A DNA stretch of 37,195 nt from Actinoplanes campanulatus. Lineage in GTDB: Bacteria > Actinomycetota > Actinomycetes > Mycobacteriales > Micromonosporaceae. Location of the stretch: positions 1 to 37,195 of the forward strand of contig NZ_BMPW01000043.1 of NCBI RefSeq assembly GCF_014647795.1, in the 5' to 3' direction. The translations under genes and the position numbers were made by a program. Every line of letters begins with the position of its first letter. Position 1 is the first letter of the stretch. The notes under the pieces are model-generated. The model had not been told where the DNA came from. It saw only the letters and a list, made by a program, of their open reading frames with translations, and did no database searches. This document shows positions 1 to 7,422 of the stretch, piece by piece.

Positions 1-353
1 GACGCGGGATGCTGCCGCACGTCCGGTCCAGGTCGATTTTCGAGTTAGATCGGTTGGCCACCGCGGCACGTGCCGCCGCTCGCGCCGGGTGCGTGGGAGC
101 GGTCGTCCTCGCCAGGCAACCGGGGCGCCGCTCCCGGCCGTCATGCCGCTCGCGCCACGCGGATGGTGGCGCTGAATGCCGGTCGCGCCACGGGAAACCC
201 GTCGAAAGTCACCCACCGCAACCGTGATCTTGGGCGTGTGAGGGTGCGTGATACATCCGTGCTGTTCTGGCTACATCAATCCTCCACAAAGGCCGGTGAC
301 CCGGGTTCCTCGCTCACGCGGAGTTCCGACCGGCCGGGCTTTCGACGGTGAAA

Positions 354-433
354 GCACACAAAAGCCGTCACGTGGGCGGCCGTCGCGGCGATAGGCCACG
401 GAGGCGACCACGACACCGCCGCCGTGCGCACCC
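354..433 (+). repeat. dispersed intergenic repeat, family R, copy 1
   Basis: This segment aligns without gaps to 18345-18424. I count 60 identical bases in 80, and weaker similarity continues about 35 bases further after a one-base shift. It begins GCACAC and contains the shared blocks GTGNGCGGCCG and CGANCACGACAC. Both copies are in gene-free DNA on the same strand, 18 kb apart. The reading frames differ, so shared coding is unlikely. Confidence 0.6.
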
Positions 434-447
434 ACCCTCGCGACAGC

Positions 448-589
448 GCGACCACCCGCACCGGGCGACCGGCACAACGGCCGCGAGCAGGCAACCCCCG
501 TGCCTGGGAAGCAAGAGCGCGACCACCCACCGAGCCCGACCGGGCCAACGGCCGCGAGCAGGCAGCCCCGATGCCTGGGAAAGAACACC
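448..589 (+). repeat. 71-bp direct repeat, two copies
   Basis: Copies lie at 448-518 and 519-589. Both start GCGACCACCC and share CGGCCGCGAGCAGGCA and TGCCTGGGAA, with about 55 of 70 positions identical by hand count. They are head-to-tail without spacers. A degenerate fragment of the same sequence may follow near 592-660. No gene covers the repeats. Confidence 0.7.
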
Positions 590-689
590 CCAAGCGACCG
601 GCGCTACGACAGAGGGCAACCCGGGAGCCCGGCCGGCAACACCGCGACCACCCGCCCAGCGTGACCGAAAGCAGGGGCCACCGGTCTCA

Positions 690-792
690 AGCCCGGCGGG
701 GGCGGCACAGGCCGGAGTAGGCAGTGAGCGCGCCGAGCGGACGGAACGGCCCGGAAAAGACGGGACGAGGACACGCGTACCGGAAGAGATCT
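690..792 (+). repeat. dispersed intergenic repeat, family S, copy 1
   Basis: The segment starts AGCCCGGCGGGGGCGGCA and ends CGCGTACCGGAAGAGATC. It aligns along its length with the reverse complement of 35861-35968, sharing GGCCGGAG, GCGCCGA, GGACGG and ACACNCGTACC. Its A-rich end abuts the stop codon of the minus-strand lipoprotein gene (complement of 791-793). See the other S copies at 7156, 13728, 31779 and 35861. Confidence 0.6.
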
Positions 793-1765
793 AGCGTGGG
801 GTCTCCACGCCCGCGCTGGACGGCTCGGGTTCGCCGGAGAGTTCCGGCGGGAGGAGCGTCGCGTTCGGGCCGCCGGCGAAGGGGGCCAGCGCGGGCGGGG
901 TGAGCGTCCGCATGGTCACGCCGTCGTCGAAGCCCCGGTGATCGCAGCCGGAGTAGCGGACCACGATCTCCGAGACGCCACCGGCCGAGCCCACCCGCAG
1001 CACGATCGCGTCGTCGCCGTAGGAGACCTCGGGCAGGCACTGATCCGGGTGGTCGGGTCCACCGCCGGCCGGGGTCCCGGCGATGACCTCGACGGCCCGG
1101 GCTGCGGCCGCCCCGTCCAGGCGCACGCTCGACTCCAGCATCGCCGGGGCGCCGAGCATGTATTTGCAGGCCGAGACCGTGGTGACGGCCCGCAGCGAGG
1201 TGATGTCGACGGGGTTCGACGGGCGGGCCGCCGGGTTTCCGCTGACCGGATGGCGAACCGGGCAGCCGTTGTGGTCGACGCTCACCTGGTGAATGGTGGC
1301 GGCGATCCGTTCCCGCCACGCCAGCGGGGCCTGCACGATGACCTCCACCCCGGCGAGGCGGACCGTGGTGCGGTCGTCCTGTTCCTCGGTGCCGTCCGGA
1401 ACGCCGGGATCGGTGGGCTGGAATCCGACGACCCAGCCGGTGTTCTCCATGAGCCGCTCGTTGCCCAGGCAGCCGATGGCCGGGACTATGCCGCTGGGCC
1501 GGGCCACGGCCGGCGGCTGGTCCTCGCCGGCCTTGATGCAGAAGGCGTCGACCCGCAGGCCGCGGTCCACCCACTGCCAGTCACCGGGGACACCGACCTG
1601 GACGCCGCCGTACGACTCCCACCGCCAGCCGCCGGGCAGTGTCCCCGAGGCGAGCAGCGCCGGCGGGTCCGAGGCGACCGGTGCCGGCCGGTCCGCTACC
1701 GCCTCACTCCCGCAGCCGGTGAGCAGCAACAGTCCGGCCATGGCCAGTGTTCGCACAGCGCGCAT
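791..1765 (-). CDS. predicted lipoprotein of unknown function
   Basis: The 324-residue product begins with a short positively charged N-terminus, a hydrophobic stretch and a lipobox LLTGC with the modified cysteine at residue 18. It should therefore be exported and anchored to the outer face of the membrane. The rest is a soluble domain with several further cysteines and no motif I recognise. ATG at 1765 is preceded by a purine-rich GGGGATG stretch that may serve as ribosome site. It is a single gene on the minus strand, 67 bases beyond the end of the M20 peptidase gene, so it could be the last gene of that operon. A family S repeat directly follows its stop codon. Function unknown. Confidence 0.8.
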   Translation of the reverse strand: MRAVRTLAMAGLLLLTGCGSEAVADRPAPVASDPPALLASGTLPGGWRWESYGGVQVGVPGDWQWVDRGLRVDAFCIKAGEDQPPAVARPSGIVPAIGCLGNERLMENTGWVVGFQPTDPGVPDGTEEQDDRTTVRLAGVEVIVQAPLAWRERIAATIHQVSVDHNGCPVRHPVSGNPAARPSNPVDITSLRAVTTVSACKYMLGAPAMLESSVRLDGAAAARAVEVIAGTPAGGGPDHPDQCLPEVSYGDDAIVLRVGSAGGVSEIVVRYSGCDHRGFDDGVTMRTLTPPALAPFAGGPNATLLPPELSGEPEPSSAGVETPR

Positions 1766-1832
1766 GACATCCCCGTCTCTTGATCTTGCTGATGCCGGGT
1801 GAGACGCGGCAGCCGAGGCCTTGGTTCCCGGG

Positions 1833-3137
1833 TTACAGGCGTTCGATCAGGGTCCGGTACCAGGCGATGCCCTTCAGGTAGGCGTCGACGGTGATGTGCT
1901 CGTCGTGGGTGTGGATCGACTCGCGCTGCGCCTTCGTCATCTCGAACGGCGTGAACCGGTACACCCGGTCGCTGATCTTGGTGAAGTGGCGGGCGTCGGT
2001 CGCGGCCATCATCACGTACGGCGAGGTCACCGCGTGCGGGAAATGCTCCTCGGTGGTGGCCGCGATCAGGTCGAACGCCTCGTCCAGGGGCGACGACGGC
2101 GACGGCTCACCCGCGTCGATCACCCGGATGCTCACCTCCGGGTCGTCGATCACCTTCCGGACGTGCGCGATCGCCTCGGACATCGTGTCGCCGACCAGGA
2201 TCCGGATGTTCACCCCGGCGGTGGCCCGGGCGGCGACCACGTTGAGCGTCGGCGAGCCGCTGAGCGTCGTGACCGCGATCGTGGTGCGGGCCATCGCCGC
2301 CGGCTCGGGTCCGGCCAGGAGCAGCAGCCGGGTCAGCAGCGCACGGCTGCGGACGGCGGCGCTCAGCGCGTACCGCATCGGGGTCTTGGCATGGGGTGCC
2401 GCCCGGCGGAAGAGTTCGACGGTGGCGTCCGGCGCGGAAGCCCGCATGGGCAACCGATCGAGCCGGGTGATGGCCCGCGCGAGGCGGGCGGTCGGCCCGA
2501 GCGGGGCCGGGGTGGAGGCGTGCCCGCCGTGGCCGTCGACGCGCAGTTCGAGGGAGGTGACGCCCTTCTCGGTGACACCGATGACCGCGATCGGCTTCTC
2601 GACGCCGGGGAAGGCGTCATAAGCGACCGCGCCGCCCTCGTCGAGCACGAACCACGGGATCACCCCGCGCCGTCGCAGCTCCTCGACGGCGAGCGGGGCC
2701 GCGTCCCCGGCGACCTCCTCGTTGCAGCCGAACGACAGCCACACGTCCTGCGCCGGGGTGTGCCCGTCGGCGAGCAGGTCCTCGACGGCCTGGCAGATCG
2801 CGGCAAGGCTGCCCTTGCAGTCGAGGGTGCCGCGCCCCCAGATGATCCCGTCCTCGACGACCGCATCGAACGGCGGATGGGTCCACTCGCCCTCGACCGG
2901 CACGACGTCGATGTGGGCCATCAGCACGACCGGCCGGTCCTTGGCGATGCCCGGCCAGCGGAACAGGAGGCCGTGACTGCCGACCCGGGTCAGTTCCAGC
3001 ACCTTGTGCAGCAGGGGGAACTGCTCACGCAACTCAGCGTGGAACGCGTCGAACACGGAGTGGTCCCAGGCGCCCGCATCCCGGGTGGAGACGGTCGGGA
3101 TGCGGAGCAGGGCCTGGAACGATGCGATCGGTGTCAC
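1833..3137 (-). CDS. M20 family metallopeptidase (carboxypeptidase S-like)
   Basis: The 434-residue product is a zinc-dependent amidohydrolase or peptidase of the M20 family. The di-metal motifs are in order: H75-x-D77 in MAHIDVVP, D106 in GRGTLDCKGS, and the E140-E141 pair in CNEEVAGD. A C-terminal His lies in SIHTHDEHITV. The sequence around these motifs resembles yeast carboxypeptidase S and the N-acyl amino acid hydrolase PM20D1 more than ArgE or DapE; this subfamily call is from memory. The GTG start at 3137 overlaps the stop of the radical SAM gene (GTGA, 3134-3137), so the two are translationally coupled. A longer frame upstream would run through the radical SAM gene and is rejected. 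The substrate is unknown; the coupling suggests it trims or hydrolyses a product or substrate of the radical SAM enzyme. Confidence 0.88.
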   Translation of the reverse strand: MTPIASFQALLRIPTVSTRDAGAWDHSVFDAFHAELREQFPLLHKVLELTRVGSHGLLFRWPGIAKDRPVVLMAHIDVVPVEGEWTHPPFDAVVEDGIIWGRGTLDCKGSLAAICQAVEDLLADGHTPAQDVWLSFGCNEEVAGDAAPLAVEELRRRGVIPWFVLDEGGAVAYDAFPGVEKPIAVIGVTEKGVTSLELRVDGHGGHASTPAPLGPTARLARAITRLDRLPMRASAPDATVELFRRAAPHAKTPMRYALSAAVRSRALLTRLLLLAGPEPAAMARTTIAVTTLSGSPTLNVVAARATAGVNIRILVGDTMSEAIAHVRKVIDDPEVSIRVIDAGEPSPSSPLDEAFDLIAATTEEHFPHAVTSPYVMMAATDARHFTKISDRVYRFTPFEMTKAQRESIHTHDEHITVDAYLKGIAWYRTLIERL

Positions 3138-4438
3138 TCGGCGGGCAGGCTGTCCATGAACGAGCTGACCGAGAAGACCGCGTTGCCGGCGCCGGGCGGG
3201 CCGTAGCCGGGCGGGCTGGACAGCCCGTTGGCCTCCATGGTCGCCCGGTACGCCTCCAGGAGCCGGATGTGGTACTCCAGCGGGGCGCCCTCCGGGTTCA
3301 TCTTGCCCAGCGGCGTGGTCGGCTCCGGGCACCAGGTGGTGAACCGCGGCGTGATCCCCCGGGACATGAAATATTGCAGGCCCTCGGTGGTCGACTTGAT
3401 CGCCTCGTCGACGGTGGTGAAGCCGAACGGCGCGGCCATCTCGATGCCGGCCACGAAGTTCGGGATCACGTTGCGCGGCCCGAAGACCTCGGCCGAGGTG
3501 AGGATGCGGCGGTGCCACTCCTCCCGGCCGACATACCGCTCCTTACCGGGGCAGTAGCGCTCGAAGAGGTATTTGTCCCACACCTCGTAGTTCGGGTGAT
3601 AGATCCGGATGCCGTAGTCGTAGAAGCGCTGCACATCCTCCTTCGGCAGCGCCTGGGCGACGACCTTCCCGATCCACCGGCCGGGGAAGCGCTCCTCGAT
3701 GGCCTGCGCATACCGCCCGTAGAAGTCGGCCTCGGCCAGCCCGTCGACCTTGCTGGTGACACTGCCGCCGGTCAGCGTGTAGGCGTGCGACGTCTTGGCG
3801 GTGTCGTACCTGTCGATGATCGCCAGCGCCTCGAGCACCTCGTCGACCGGCTTCACCCCGGTGTAGGGGCGGCCGGCCGCCTTGTGCTGGCGCCAGTTGT
3901 GGTTGATGTCGCAGTACTGGCACTCCTCCTTGGCGCCGAAGTACTGACACACCCGGAAGACGGTCAGATAGACCAGGTAGCCCCACTGGATCGTCGGGGC
4001 GACCTCCATCACCTGCTTGCCGTTGGCGAGCGTGTGCCGGTAGTAGTCCGGCATCGGCGGCAGCCCGACCTCGGCGATCTCCCGCCCGTCCAGGAACAGC
4101 CTGAGCTGCCCGTCGTCGCCCGGCTTCACCCGGTACGGCGAGGTGGGGTTGATCCGCACCGACACCACCGTGCGGCGCAGGTCGTAGGGCCCGCCGGTGA
4201 GCACGATCTCCTCCGGCGGCCGGCGCAGCGCCGCCTCACCCAGCTCGGGCAGGGTCCGGTGGTCGAACGAGAAGATGAAGTACGACTTCGGCTTCACGTC
4301 ACCGTTCTCGTTGTCGGTGAGCGCCGAGTCGTCGAACGCCAGCCCGCCCCGCAACAGGTCTTCCTTGATCACCGCCTCACGCGGCACGTGCGGGAACCGC
4401 CCCATGAGATCTTCAACGAGATCCGTACGCGTCTGCAT
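3134..4438 (-). CDS. radical SAM protein with C-X8-C-X2-C cluster motif
   Basis: The 434-residue product has the look of a radical SAM enzyme, but its cysteines are C164, C173 and C176 in CQYFGAKEECQYCDIN. That is C-X8-C-X2-C, not the common C-X3-C-X2-C. The aromatic residue before the last cysteine is typical. About 160 residues precede the cluster, so there is a sizeable N-terminal domain. GGSV near residue 225 could be the SAM-binding GGE-like motif. The ATG at 4438 has a GGGAGG site ten bases upstream, which decides the start over an earlier in-frame codon. It is first in an operon with the M20 hydrolase and diverges from the flavin reductase gene, leaving 74 bases between starts. I cannot assign a reaction. 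Confidence 0.82.
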   Translation of the reverse strand: MQTRTDLVEDLMGRFPHVPREAVIKEDLLRGGLAFDDSALTDNENGDVKPKSYFIFSFDHRTLPELGEAALRRPPEEIVLTGGPYDLRRTVVSVRINPTSPYRVKPGDDGQLRLFLDGREIAEVGLPPMPDYYRHTLANGKQVMEVAPTIQWGYLVYLTVFRVCQYFGAKEECQYCDINHNWRQHKAAGRPYTGVKPVDEVLEALAIIDRYDTAKTSHAYTLTGGSVTSKVDGLAEADFYGRYAQAIEERFPGRWIGKVVAQALPKEDVQRFYDYGIRIYHPNYEVWDKYLFERYCPGKERYVGREEWHRRILTSAEVFGPRNVIPNFVAGIEMAAPFGFTTVDEAIKSTTEGLQYFMSRGITPRFTTWCPEPTTPLGKMNPEGAPLEYHIRLLEAYRATMEANGLSSPPGYGPPGAGNAVFSVSSFMDSLPAE

Positions 4439-4475
4439 TGTTGACGTCCTCCCGCGTCGGACCGTAACACGCCAG

Positions 4476-4506
4476 TTGACCTCAACCGGGCTTGAGGTTC
4501 TACCGT
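4476..4506 (+). promoter_or_regulatory. MerR/SoxR-type promoter for the flavin reductase gene
   Basis: A -35 box TTGACC (4476-4481) and a -10 box TACCGT (4501-4506) are separated by 19 bases, the long spacer typical of MerR-family activated promoters. Inside lies the dyad CCTCAACCGGGCTTGAGG (4480-4497). Its outer half-sites CCTCAA and TTGAGG and six-base centre match the published SoxR box layout. Six bases after the -10 box comes GTG 4513, so the transcript is probably leaderless. No soxR gene is in the window. Confidence 0.75.
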
Positions 4507-4512
4507 TGCCCC

Positions 4513-5040
4513 GTGTCAAGTATCACCGTGCATCCCCCGGAGTCCCAGGTCAGCGAATTGTTCCGCGCTGCCTTCCGCCGCCACGCCGCGGGAGTGGCGG
4601 TGATCACCACGGCCGGCCCGGCCGGTCTCACCGTCTCCAGCGTGGCGTCCGTCTCAGCCGCCCCGCCCGCGCTGTCCTTCTCGGTGATGGGCTCCCGCTC
4701 CGGCCGCGCCCTCCTCGAAGCGCCCAGCCTGGTGATCAACCTGCTCGGCCCCGGGCACGCCACGCTCGCCCGCGACTTCGCCTCCTCCGGCGGCGCCCGT
4801 TTCACCCCCGGCCAGGGCTGGGCCGACCTCCCGACCGGCGAGCCCTACCTGCCGGACGCGGTCGCCGCACTGCGCGCCGTCCCCCTGCACCGCATCCCGG
4901 TCGGCGAATCCACCCTGGTCATCGCCGAGGTCGTCGAGGTCGTCCTGGGCGAGCCGGCCCACCCTCTCATTCATCACAACAAGAACTTCTTCATCGGTAC
5001 GGGCGAGCCCGCCCCCAACCACATCGACCCGGCCCCGTAG
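4513..5040 (+). CDS. flavin reductase-like FMN-binding protein
   Basis: The 175-residue product belongs to the flavin reductase-like split-barrel family that binds FMN or FAD and often supplies reduced flavin to monooxygenases. Family features visible are FRAAFRRHAAGVAVITT at the N-terminus, the SVASVSAAPPALSFSV strand pair, and LINLLGPGHATLARDFA. The usual length is 160-180, so it looks complete. The GTG start at 4513 is chosen because it lies six bases after the -10 box; a TTG at 4492 in the same frame lies inside the operator and is unlikely. The promoter suggests induction by a SoxR-like sensor of redox-active compounds. It stands alone; the oxygenase partner, if any, is elsewhere. Confidence 0.82.
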   Translation: MSSITVHPPESQVSELFRAAFRRHAAGVAVITTAGPAGLTVSSVASVSAAPPALSFSVMGSRSGRALLEAPSLVINLLGPGHATLARDFASSGGARFTPGQGWADLPTGEPYLPDAVAALRAVPLHRIPVGESTLVIAEVVEVVLGEPAHPLIHHNKNFFIGTGEPAPNHIDPAP

Positions 5041-5073
5041 CGCACGGCGACCCGGCCGCATCTCCAGCCCGTG

Positions 5074-5117
5074 CCGCCCGCGCCGGGCGGAGCTGCCCCT
5101 CCGGCCGCTGCGCGGCC
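5074..5117. terminator. paired GC-rich hairpins between convergent genes
   Basis: Two perfect inverted repeats lie back to back: CCGCCCG (5074-5080) with CGGGCGG (5084-5090), then GGCCGC (5103-5108) with GCGGCC (5112-5117). They occupy the gap between the flavin reductase and alpha/beta hydrolase stop codons and could end transcription from both sides. There is no T-run. The first hairpin resembles the palindrome at one end of the S repeats. Confidence 0.5.
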
Positions 5118-5912
5118 TCACCCGTGCCCCACCCGGTCGAGCCACTCGTTCATCAGCGCCTCGAACAGGGCCGGCTGGTCGATCTGGAGGTTGTGCCCCG
5201 CCACGTCGAGGATCGCGAAGGTGGCGCGTGGGTAGTGCGGCAGCAGCGCGATGTGGTCCGCGAACCCGACGACCTGGTCCTGCCGGCCGGTCAGGATCAA
5301 AGTGGGCCGGGTGAACGGCGGGCCGGACTCGGGTGGGGAGCTCAACGCCCACCGCTGCTCGACGCGGGCGATCGCCTCCTGATCGCCGATGCGCAGGCCG
5401 ACCATGATCTCGTCGCGGAACCGGGCGGCCGCCTCCGGGGTCTGCACCACTGCCATCTCGGTGAAGGCGGTGGCGGTCGCCTCGTCCAGCCCGGCGACCG
5501 CGGCCGGGTCGGGCCGCAGCACCTCCGGGTCGGGCAGCGTGCGGCGGGAGCGCTGCACCTCGGTGCCGATCGGGCAGATCAGCGCCAGCCCGAGCACCTG
5601 ATCACGGCGGTCCCGGGTGACGGCCCGGCTCAGATAGCCGCCGTACGACTCCCCCACCAGCAGGAACGGCTCGTCACCGAGCACCTCGCCGATGAACTCG
5701 TGCACCGCCGCCAGCTGATCGTCGGAACCGGCCAGTGTGGGCGGCGCGGGCGAGCGGCCCATGCCTGGCAGGTCGAGGTAGATCCGCCGGTAGCCGGGCC
5801 GTTTCGCGAACACCGGCTCCAGGCAGCCCAGCATGAGCCGGTGATCCGCCGTCCAGCCGTGCACCGCCACCACCGGCACGCCGTCGCCGTGCTCCACGAA
5901 GTGCAACGTCAT
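5118..5912 (-). CDS. alpha/beta hydrolase
   Basis: The 264-residue product has a complete alpha/beta-hydrolase catalytic set. The nucleophile elbow GESYGG gives S89, the acid is probably D212 in LTGRQDQVVGF, and the general base is H240 in DVAGHNLQID. The oxyanion HG motif is at residues 18-19 in AVHGWTADH. It is a cytoplasmic protein without a signal peptide. The start at 5912 lies 15 bases after the stop of the beta-lactamase-fold gene, so both are likely one transcript. The substrate cannot be read from the sequence; the overall pattern fits small-molecule esterase or peptidase-like members. Confidence 0.88.
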   Translation of the reverse strand: MTLHFVEHGDGVPVVAVHGWTADHRLMLGCLEPVFAKRPGYRRIYLDLPGMGRSPAPPTLAGSDDQLAAVHEFIGEVLGDEPFLLVGESYGGYLSRAVTRDRRDQVLGLALICPIGTEVQRSRRTLPDPEVLRPDPAAVAGLDEATATAFTEMAVVQTPEAAARFRDEIMVGLRIGDQEAIARVEQRWALSSPPESGPPFTRPTLILTGRQDQVVGFADHIALLPHYPRATFAILDVAGHNLQIDQPALFEALMNEWLDRVGHG

Positions 5913-5927
5913 GCCCCTTACGGATCA

Positions 5928-6848
5928 TCAGTACTTGAGGTGGGTCCGGGTCAGCTTGGCGATCTTCTCGACCAGGGTGACGCCCGCGGTCATCGTCCGG
6001 TTGTTGTGGGAGAGGACGGCGACCGACACGTCCACGGCGCCGTTCTTCCCGGTGATCCGGCCGATCGTGTTGACCGCCCACAGGCCGCCGTCGGCGGACC
6101 GGGTGTCCCAGCCGTTCTTGACCGTGAAGATCTCACCCTTGCGGGCGGCCGCCGGGACACCCCAGTCCTGCGCCTTGTCGACGGTGTTCATCAGGGTGAA
6201 CGCGGTCTTGCGGGACGACGCGCTGAGCGGCCCCTTGGTGTCGACCAGCTCGGACAGCAGACGCACCTGGTCGGCCGCGGTGGTCCGGGTCAGACCCCAC
6301 CGGCTGTTCATGACGGTGCCGGTCAGGCCGAGCCGCTTGTTGCACTTCCCGACCGCGGTCCGGCCGCCCAGCCGGTTGTAGAGGCTCGTCGTGGCGTTGT
6401 TGTCGCTGAGCCGGATCATCGGCTTGGCCAGCGCCATCTCGGCCGAGGTGGGTCTACGGCCGGCGTCCTGCGCCTTGAGCAGCATGCAGGTGAGGATCTG
6501 CACCTTGACGATGCTGGCCGTGTCGAACTTGACCTTGCCCCGGTAGTAGTAGGACTGCCCGGTTCTGCGGTCGAGCACCGCCACCGAGAAGTCGGGGGTG
6601 GCGCCGGCCAGCTTCTTCAGCGCGGCGTCCAGCTGCTTGACCCGTTTCGCCCGGTCGGCGGCCGCCAGCTCGGCCGCGGTGGGCCCGGTCGGGGTGGGAC
6701 TCACGGCCACGGCCGGGGCCGCCGCCACGACCGCCACGGTCGCCGTCGCCGGTTTCGCCCCGCTGTCCATCCGGGTCACGATAAGGCCGCCGCCGCCGAG
6801 GACCGCGGCCACCGCCACGCCCAGGATCACGAACCGGTTGGACGTCAT
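5928..6848 (-). CDS. secreted or membrane-anchored serine hydrolase, class A beta-lactamase fold
   Basis: The 306-residue product has an N-terminal hydrophobic segment (about residues 6-24), an Ala/Pro/Thr-rich linker and a penicillin-recognising serine hydrolase domain. Active-site motifs are S112-x-x-K115 in TASIVKV, SDN at 148-150, and K244-N245-G246 where the KTG triad is expected. Replacement of the Thr or Ser of the third motif by Asn is unusual and questions true beta-lactamase activity. A Gram-positive cell-wall transpeptidase-like or lipoprotein-like role is equally possible. A good GGAGGG site precedes ATG 6848. The next gene on the strand is the alpha/beta hydrolase. The N-terminal segment has no lipobox, so membrane anchoring is more likely than lipidation. 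Confidence 0.85.
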   Translation of the reverse strand: MTSNRFVILGVAVAAVLGGGGLIVTRMDSGAKPATATVAVVAAAPAVAVSPTPTGPTAAELAAADRAKRVKQLDAALKKLAGATPDFSVAVLDRRTGQSYYYRGKVKFDTASIVKVQILTCMLLKAQDAGRRPTSAEMALAKPMIRLSDNNATTSLYNRLGGRTAVGKCNKRLGLTGTVMNSRWGLTRTTAADQVRLLSELVDTKGPLSASSRKTAFTLMNTVDKAQDWGVPAAARKGEIFTVKNGWDTRSADGGLWAVNTIGRITGKNGAVDVSVAVLSHNNRTMTAGVTLVEKIAKLTRTHLKY

Positions 6849-6851
6849 CGC

Positions 6852-6941
6852 TCAGCCCTCCGGAATGATCGAACGGTCCCGGTCCGGCCGGAGGGCCACG
6901 ATCGCGTACGCTGCCGGGACGACCCGCCGGACCGACCTCAT
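6852..6941 (-). CDS. possible 29-codon leader ORF
   Basis: An ATG at 6941 opens 29 codons that end in TGA three bases before the ATG of the serine hydrolase gene, with that gene's GGAGGG site inside the final codons. Eight bases upstream of the ATG is TAGAGT (complement of 6950-6955), a plausible -10 box. The peptide is Arg-rich with no known motif. It could act by translational coupling or be chance. Confidence 0.3.
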   Translation of the reverse strand: MRSVRRVVPAAYAIVALRPDRDRSIIPEG

Positions 6942-7155
6942 CGCCGGACACTCTATCCGGTACGCCGGAGTCCGTCCCGCCTCAACCGAACCATCACACC
7001 CTGCCGGTCCGGATCTCATCCGATGGGCGGGAGGCGGACCCATCCGCGATCGTGGATCGTGTCCGGCGTGACGCGAACGGGTCCTCGCGGACGGCTGGTG
7101 GTATTTCGAGGTGGCCTGCGGCACCGAACGCCGGTGGAGCGCCTGACCGAAACCA

Positions 7156-7246
7156 CCCACTCACGCCCGGCGGGCGCGGCACGGTCCGGACCCGGCACCG
7201 GCTCGCGGAAATGCACGATCGGGTACGCGTAGCGCGTACAAAATGG
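7156..7246 (+). repeat. dispersed intergenic repeat, family S, copy 2
   Basis: This segment is about 80% identical by eye to 31779-31870. Shared blocks include CGGGCGCGGCACGGTCCGG, GGCTCGCGG, GATCGGGT and CGCGTAGC followed by CGTAC and an A-run. It opens with the palindrome CGCCCG-G-CGGGCG (7164-7176) and near its end has the perfect dyad GTACGCG-TAG-CGCGTAC (7223-7239). Unlike the other copies it lies upstream of a gene rather than directly after one. Confidence 0.7.
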
Positions 7247-7422
7247 TGGTTTGTCACCAGCCGCTGAGCCGCAGCGGCGCCGCCGAACGCCAGGCTGCAC
7301 GCAGGCCGCGGAACAGGGGCAGGTCTCCCAGCCGAACCAGGCGATCCGCGCGCGTGTGTGTGCGGTTCGGCGTTGACTCCGGCGGCGGTGGCTGCCGAGA
7401 CTTCTGGTATGAGGGCAGACGC

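Larger units (their letters stand above)
1..790. other. gene-free, repeat-rich intergenic region
   Basis: No reading frame here looks like a real gene. The open frames on both strands are Arg/Pro/Gly-rich, lack recognisable domains and ribosome sites, and arise from high G+C. The stretch holds a dispersed repeat copy near 354-433, a 71-bp direct duplication at 448-589 and another dispersed repeat at 690-792 that runs up to the stop codon of the lipoprotein gene. Positions 1-350 contain short imperfect repeats built on GCCGSTCGCGCCACG but no gene or promoter that I can support. Confidence 0.6.
6849..7422. other. intergenic region between divergent serine hydrolase and kinase genes
   Basis: Apart from the possible leader ORF at 6852-6941 and the S repeat at 7156-7246, I see no gene. 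A -35-like TTGACT lies at 7373-7378 upstream of the kinase gene, without a convincing -10 box at normal distance. The open frames that cross this region have no domain or ribosome site. Confidence 0.55.

Noticed and set aside
1-350. Small genes at the left edge
   Set aside because: The short frames have no ribosome site, no domain and overlap direct repeats.
3138-3518. Longer start for the M20 peptidase
   Set aside because: The extra residues are antisense-free low-complexity sequence from inside the radical SAM gene; the coupled GTG at 3137 gives the normal family N-terminus.
4197-7232. A frame of about 1000 codons on the plus strand
   Set aside because: It runs opposite to the radical SAM, hydrolase and serine hydrolase genes and gives an Arg/Gly/Val-rich product without domains. 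It is open only because of the high G+C codon bias.
7243-7422. ATG 7243 as start of the kinase
   Set aside because: It would add 60 residues read through the S repeat and intergenic DNA; GTG 7423 has a ribosome site and matches the family N-terminus.
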